A stretch of DNA of 10,466 nucleotides, taken from NCBI GenBank assembly GCA_030017935.1, contig JASEGF010000059.1, forward strand, positions 1 through 10,466. Direction: 5' to 3'. The notes under the pieces are model-generated. The model was given only the letters and a program-made list of their open reading frames with translations, did no database searches and had not been told where the DNA came from. The translations under genes and the position numbers were made by a program. Every line of letters starts with the position of its first letter. The stretch's first letter is position 1. Positions 7,397 to 10,466 of this stretch are shown here, piece by piece. This DNA is from Bacteroidales bacterium. Its GTDB lineage: Bacteria > Bacteroidota > Bacteroidia > Bacteroidales > DTU049.

Positions 7397-7675
7397 TTGG
7401 GTTCTATAACGTTTTGTATGGGTAAATATTAAAAAAGAATAATTTTATATAAATGAATTTTATTTATTTTTGGACAGTTAAATGTTAACCACAGAGTTCT
7501 CAAAGAAGGCACAAAGAACACAGAGAAAAAATGAAAGAGAATGATAAACTTTAATGTTATTTTATTAAAAGATGGAATTAAAATTGTTATAAATGAGACT
7601 TTGTGAACTTTGTGTAATATCTTGGTGCTCTTTGTGGTAAAATAATTTACCTATACAAAACGTTATAGAACCCAA
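7397..7675. mobile_element. MITE-like element with 31-bp terminal inverted repeats
   Basis: The left end at 7397-7427 (starting TTGGGTTCTATAACGTTTTG) is the reverse complement of the right end at 7645-7675, with one mismatch in 31 bp (G at 7420). If the element proper begins at GGG (7399) and ends at CCC (7673), it is 275 bp long and is flanked by AATAAATT (7391-7398) and AAAAAATT (7674-7681), an 8-bp duplication with one mismatch. It encodes no protein. Size, inverted ends and probable target duplication indicate a non-autonomous transposon. Eight-base duplications and G-rich ends would suit an ISL3-type transposase, but that family assignment is inference. It lies between convergent genes and its stem could also stop transcription from both sides. 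Confidence 0.72.
7484..7640. repeat. Internal imperfect inverted repeat with CACARAG units
   Basis: Inside the element, 7484-7523 (TTAACCACAGAGTTCTCAAA and onward, with CACAAAG and CACAGAG units) is an imperfect reverse complement of 7595-7640 (which reads on the minus strand as TTACCACAAAGAGCACCAAG and onward, with CACAAAG and TTCACAAAG). About 70 nt lie between the arms. The right arm is almost flush with the outer repeat, while 56 nt separate the left arm from its outer repeat. Similar ACCACAGAG-type dispersed repeats are known from many bacterial genomes; no second copy occurs in this window. Confidence 0.6.
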
Positions 7676-7703
7676 AAAATTATCAAAAACTAAAAATCCC
7701 AAT

Positions 7704-8483
7704 TTATTTAAAATCTTTTAAAAAAACATCCTTACCATCAAATACAGCATAAGTAGGCTCTGTAAGCCACGTGCCAAGGTTGATGTATCTAATATCATTT
7801 ATTATTGTATCCATTTTTAAATGTCTGTGCCCCATTATAGTGATGTCTGGTTTAATATTTTGATTTAGACTTGCTAAAAATCTAATAATAAATTCTTTAT
7901 CATCGCCCTTATATTCTTCAATATATTTTTTATAGTTGCCTCTACTAGTAGATGATAAACTTTGTGCTATTTTGAAAGCAAAATATGGATGTAAGGTAGA
8001 AAATAAAATTTGAGCAAATCTATTTGTAAAAACAGATTTCATAATTTTATAACCATAATCATCTGGACCAATGCCATCTCCATGTCCTATGAGTAATTTA
8101 ATATTATTAATTTGGAATCCTGCTATTTCTCTATAAATCTTAAAACCAATTTCATTTTCTAGATAACCATATGTCCACAAATCATGATTGCCTACAAAAA
8201 AATGTATTTCTATACCAGCATCAACCATTTTGGCTAATTGACCAAATAATCTAACAAATGATTTAGGGACAACATATTTATATTCATACCAAAAATCAAA
8301 TAAATCACCTAAAATAAATACAGCCTGAGCATGAGGTTCTATTTGCTCTAGCAATTTAACAAGTAATTTTTCTCTTTTAATGCTTTCTACTTCGTTAGGT
8401 ACACCCAAGTGAATATCAGAAATAAAATATAAGTTTTTGTTATCATTTAAAAAATATGGAGAATAAAATATATCTTTTTTCAT
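7704..8483 (-). CDS. lpxH: UDP-2,3-diacylglucosamine diphosphatase (LpxH-type metallophosphoesterase)
   Basis: This enzyme hydrolyses UDP-2,3-diacylglucosamine to lipid X and UMP, the fourth step of lipid A synthesis, at the inner face of the inner membrane. All calcineurin-type metal ligands are present: DIH (Asp23, His25), GDLFDFW at 59-65 (Asp60), GNHD at 98-101, GHGDG at 133-137 and GHRH at 218-221. The 259-residue length and the GDLFDFWYEY wording fit the Bacteroidota LpxH group rather than a general phosphoesterase, though members of this group are often annotated only as metallophosphoesterase. Its ATG overlaps the stop of the upstream lipoprotein gene (ATGA at 8483-8480), pointing to coupled translation. 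It is the last gene of the cdd operon and is convergent with gldG across the inverted-repeat element. Confidence 0.88.
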   Translation of the reverse strand: MKKDIFYSPYFLNDNKNLYFISDIHLGVPNEVESIKREKLLVKLLEQIEPHAQAVFILGDLFDFWYEYKYVVPKSFVRLFGQLAKMVDAGIEIHFFVGNHDLWTYGYLENEIGFKIYREIAGFQINNIKLLIGHGDGIGPDDYGYKIMKSVFTNRFAQILFSTLHPYFAFKIAQSLSSTSRGNYKKYIEEYKGDDKEFIIRFLASLNQNIKPDITIMGHRHLKMDTIINDIRYINLGTWLTEPTYAVFDGKDVFLKDFK

Positions 8484-9658
8484 TTAGCTAAATTGAGAGA
8501 TGATACATCAATGCTATCAATAAGATGTGCTTTATCGCGTATTATTCCACTGTCATCTAACAAGTAATACATTGGTAAAATATCCACAGCATATAGCTGA
8601 GCAACAGGACTACGTAAACTACTAAGGTCATAGCATATTGTCCAATTAATTTTTTCTCCATCAATAGCTCTTTGCATTGTCTCTGTATCATAATCTAGAA
8701 AAATAGTAACTATTTTTACATTATTTCTTGTTAATTGTGGTAAAAAATTTTTTAATTTTTGCATATCTTTTACACTTGATAGAGAGGCTCCAGCAAAGAA
8801 ATGTAATAATATAGGCTGGCCAAAATTTAAAGATAAAACAAAGTCTGAATCTGACTGCCAAAGAGGTAGTGCAAACTCTGGTGCAGGTTTACCAATAGCT
8901 AATCTACTTAATATGCTATCACGTTCAGCTATTTGAGCTTTCACTCTATTTATTCTCATCTTCAGATTAATGATATGCTCATTATTAGAATATTTTTTTT
9001 CTAAATTCTCTAATACCCACTGATAAAATTCTAAATCCCTTACTTCATCAAACAATGGTTGATTAACAAAATACTGATAAATTATAAACACATTAGCAAA
9101 ATTCTCTGGATTTTTATTTATTAGAGATAATGCAGAGTCTCTCTGTGCTTTAAAAATTGCTAAAGCCTCAGCATCTAAAGAATCTTTTAACTCTAAACTA
9201 TTATCATCATATTTGTGATTTTCCCAAAAAACAGTAAGATTGTCCAATTTATCCAAATTTTCACGAGTAAAAGTTCTATACCTGTGAATTGTCTCACTTG
9301 ATGGTGAGCCTAAAATAGAGTATGTAGCATCTAATTGAGCATAATTCCCGCTAATATAAATATTTTCTTTAGGCTCAGTTGCTAAAACTATAAAATTTGT
9401 ATCATTAGTATAAACTTTGATAAATTGTGGATGAGAAATAGGTAATCTAATTTTGAAACTTCCTTCCTCATTCAGAGTACAGCTATCCAAAGGTTCTAAC
9501 TCTTTAGGATGTATAATAGAAAAATATAAAGGTTTGCCACCACCACCAATAAATCTTCCTGAGATATCTACTTGCCCAGCAGGCGCTTGTCTTCTACAAC
9601 CAAAAAATAATGGAATTGCAATTAGTATAAATAATAAAATTATTTTTGCTTTTTTCAT
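8480..9658 (-). CDS. DUF4369/thioredoxin-like lipoprotein lacking the CxxC active site
   Basis: A 392-residue exported lipoprotein. The start at the ATG 9658-9656 is chosen because it opens a clean lipoprotein signal: MKKAK, a hydrophobic core, then the lipobox LFFGC with Cys21; the frame is open nine codons further up but those are polar and overlap cdd. Residues ~28-115 resemble DUF4369 (VDISGRFIGGGGKPLYF, then TLNEEGSFKIRLP). The middle, ~120-250, is helical and charged. From ~257 (IGKPAPEFALPLW) a thioredoxin-fold domain of the AhpC/TSA-TlpA kind follows, with the cis-proline segment ILPMYYLLDDSG (Pro362) kept. Where the active site WCxxC should be, the sequence reads FFAGASLSSVKD (287-298), so both cysteines are lost and disulfide chemistry is unlikely. 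It probably sits in the outer or inner membrane facing the periplasm. It lies 16 nt after cdd and overlaps lpxH by 4 nt. Confidence 0.85.
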   Translation of the reverse strand: MKKAKIILLFILIAIPLFFGCRRQAPAGQVDISGRFIGGGGKPLYFSIIHPKELEPLDSCTLNEEGSFKIRLPISHPQFIKVYTNDTNFIVLATEPKENIYISGNYAQLDATYSILGSPSSETIHRYRTFTRENLDKLDNLTVFWENHKYDDNSLELKDSLDAEALAIFKAQRDSALSLINKNPENFANVFIIYQYFVNQPLFDEVRDLEFYQWVLENLEKKYSNNEHIINLKMRINRVKAQIAERDSILSRLAIGKPAPEFALPLWQSDSDFVLSLNFGQPILLHFFAGASLSSVKDMQKLKNFLPQLTRNNVKIVTIFLDYDTETMQRAIDGEKINWTICYDLSSLRSPVAQLYAVDILPMYYLLDDSGIIRDKAHLIDSIDVSSLNLAK

Positions 9659-9674
9659 GATAATTGATTTATGT

Positions 9675-10148
9675 TTATAATTCAAATTGAAAAGGTAATA
9701 ATAAATTAACAGAAGGTAAAATAATACCTTTCATCAAAGGACTAAGTAAAATAACACGTAAAGGCATATTTTGAACAGTTTGAATTTCTGCCATCACTTG
9801 TCTACAAGCGCCACAGGGAGTTATTATTTCTTTATATGTTTTTTCTATGTTATTAGCATAGATAGCTATCGTCTCTATGGCCTCATTTGGATATGCACTA
9901 TGAGCATAAAATAAAGTAACGCGTTCTGCACACAAACCCGATGGATATGCTATATTTTCTTGATTATTCCCCTGTATTATCATATTATTTGATAATCTGA
10001 TAGCTGCTCCTACATGAAAATTACTGTACGGGGCATATGCACGACTCGAAGCTTCTATAGCATTATTTACCAATTCTTGATCTTTTTCATCTAAATCTCC
10101 TAAATTATCAAAAATTATATATTCTAATCTTAAATATTCTTTTTCCAT
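9675..10148 (-). CDS. cdd: Cytidine deaminase
   Basis: This enzyme deaminates cytidine and deoxycytidine to uridine and deoxyuridine in pyrimidine salvage in the cytoplasm. The 157-residue product has the small homotetrameric cytidine deaminase form. The substrate motif NQENIAYPSGLCAER at 62-76 carries zinc ligand Cys73 and the catalytic Glu75; ITPCGACRQVMAE at 109-121 carries Cys112 and Cys115. The YAPYSNFHVGAAI segment at 38-50 is the conserved binding loop. The product is slightly longer than the usual ~130-140 residues because of an N-terminal lead of about 20 residues (MEKEYLRLEYIIFDNLGDLD), common in Bacteroidota members. It is the first gene of the three-gene minus-strand operon with a promoter-like box 22 nt upstream. 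Confidence 0.95.
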   Translation of the reverse strand: MEKEYLRLEYIIFDNLGDLDEKDQELVNNAIEASSRAYAPYSNFHVGAAIRLSNNMIIQGNNQENIAYPSGLCAERVTLFYAHSAYPNEAIETIAIYANNIEKTYKEIITPCGACRQVMAEIQTVQNMPLRVILLSPLMKGIILPSVNLLLPFQFEL

Positions 10149-10170
10149 TTTTAAAATTAATTATAGTGTA

Positions 10171-10178
10171 CAAATTTA
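10171..10178 (-). promoter_or_regulatory. Candidate -7 box of the cdd-lipoprotein-lpxH operon
   Basis: On the minus strand 10178-10171 reads TAAATTTG, an exact TAnnTTTG match, ending 22 nt before the cdd ATG, the same distance as in the gldF promoter. No TTG sits at 17-23 nt upstream, so the -33 part is weak. Confidence 0.45.
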
Positions 10179-10325
10179 CGATAAATTTTTAATTTTATTA
10201 CTTGATAAAACATCTTTAATAAATTTTAGACAATTAAATCAATTAAATCTATATAAATTCATAAAACACTAATTAGTACCGTAGAAATAACAAATTAAAA
10301 TTATTTTTAAGTAAAATTTTTTTTA

Positions 10326-10333
10326 TAAATTTG
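10326..10333 (+). promoter_or_regulatory. Candidate -7 box of the right-edge exported protein gene
   Basis: TAAATTTG at 10326-10333 matches TAnnTTTG exactly and ends 28 nt before the ATG at 10362. A T-run (10304-10308) is where the -33 TTG would be expected, without a clear TTG. Confidence 0.45.
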
Positions 10334-10361
10334 CATTACATAATTTAAATAATTAAAAAAT

Positions 10362-10466
10362 ATGAAAAGAATTCTTTTAATATCATTGATTGTAATTATC
10401 AATATTAGTTTCTTATTTTCTCAAAAAATAGAGTTAAATGATGCTATGTCTTTAGCTAAAAAATTT
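10362..10466 (+). CDS. Exported protein, probably TolC-family outer membrane efflux protein (3' truncated)
   Basis: Thirty-five codons are visible before the window ends. They begin with a clear signal peptide, MKRILLISLIVIINISFLFS, followed by the QK junction common after signal peptides in this phylum. The mature start IELNDAMSLAKKF resembles the opening of TolC-family proteins, in which a short strand precedes the first helix with the pattern LxDAxxLAxxxN. TolC proteins form the outer-membrane channel of efflux pumps and type I secretion. The visible part is too short to exclude other secreted or barrel proteins. The gene has its own candidate -7 box and is divergent from cdd across about 213 nt of AT-rich spacer in which I see no further gene. 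Confidence 0.55.
   Translation, partial: MKRILLISLIVIINISFLFSQKIELNDAMSLAKKF

Noticed and set aside
9453..9680. Plus-strand open frame of 75 codons opposite the lipoprotein signal region
   Set aside because: It mirrors the signal peptide and DUF4369 start of the real gene; no independent support.
1..10466. CRISPR arrays, tRNA or rRNA genes, prophage or toxin-antitoxin genes
   Set aside because: No regularly spaced direct repeats, cloverleaf-like or conserved rRNA sequence, or recognisable defence or phage proteins were seen on either strand.

Overview
The window is very AT-rich (by eye, under about 30% G+C) and carries ordinary chromosomal genes of a Gram-negative member of the Bacteroidota. 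The evidence for this is a gldF-gldG pair, an outer-membrane type lipoprotein with DUF4369 and thioredoxin-like parts, an LpxH-type lipid A enzyme, the near absence of Shine-Dalgarno sequences, and several promoter-like TAnnTTTG boxes, the -7 element of this phylum. I cannot name the genus.

Layout from left to right: the 3' tail of an unidentified plus-strand gene (to 161); htpG (242-2134); an FkbM-family methyltransferase (2285-3025) whose last ~40 codons lie in another frame up to 3132; an AT-rich gap; then a minus-strand pair, an EamA/DMT transporter (4851-3991) followed after 7 nt by an IMPACT/YigZ protein (3983-3387). Divergent from these is gldF-gldG on the plus strand (4927-7392). Between the convergent gldG and lpxH lies a 275-bp element with 31-bp near-perfect terminal inverted repeats and an imperfect internal foldback, most simply a MITE or other non-autonomous transposon. 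A minus-strand operon follows: cdd, a lipoprotein with a thioredoxin-like domain lacking its cysteines, and lpxH, which overlaps the lipoprotein gene by 4 nt. At the right edge the first 35 codons of an exported protein, probably TolC-like, run off the window.

The genes do not form one pathway. They are a chaperone, nucleoside salvage, lipid A synthesis, an ABC exporter module of the gliding-motility family, a small-molecule transporter and a sugar/lipid-type methyltransferase. I do not see a convincing new defence or metabolic system. The points most worth a second look are the inverted-repeat element at 7397-7675, the frameshifted methyltransferase, and the thioredoxin-like lipoprotein that has lost its CxxC.
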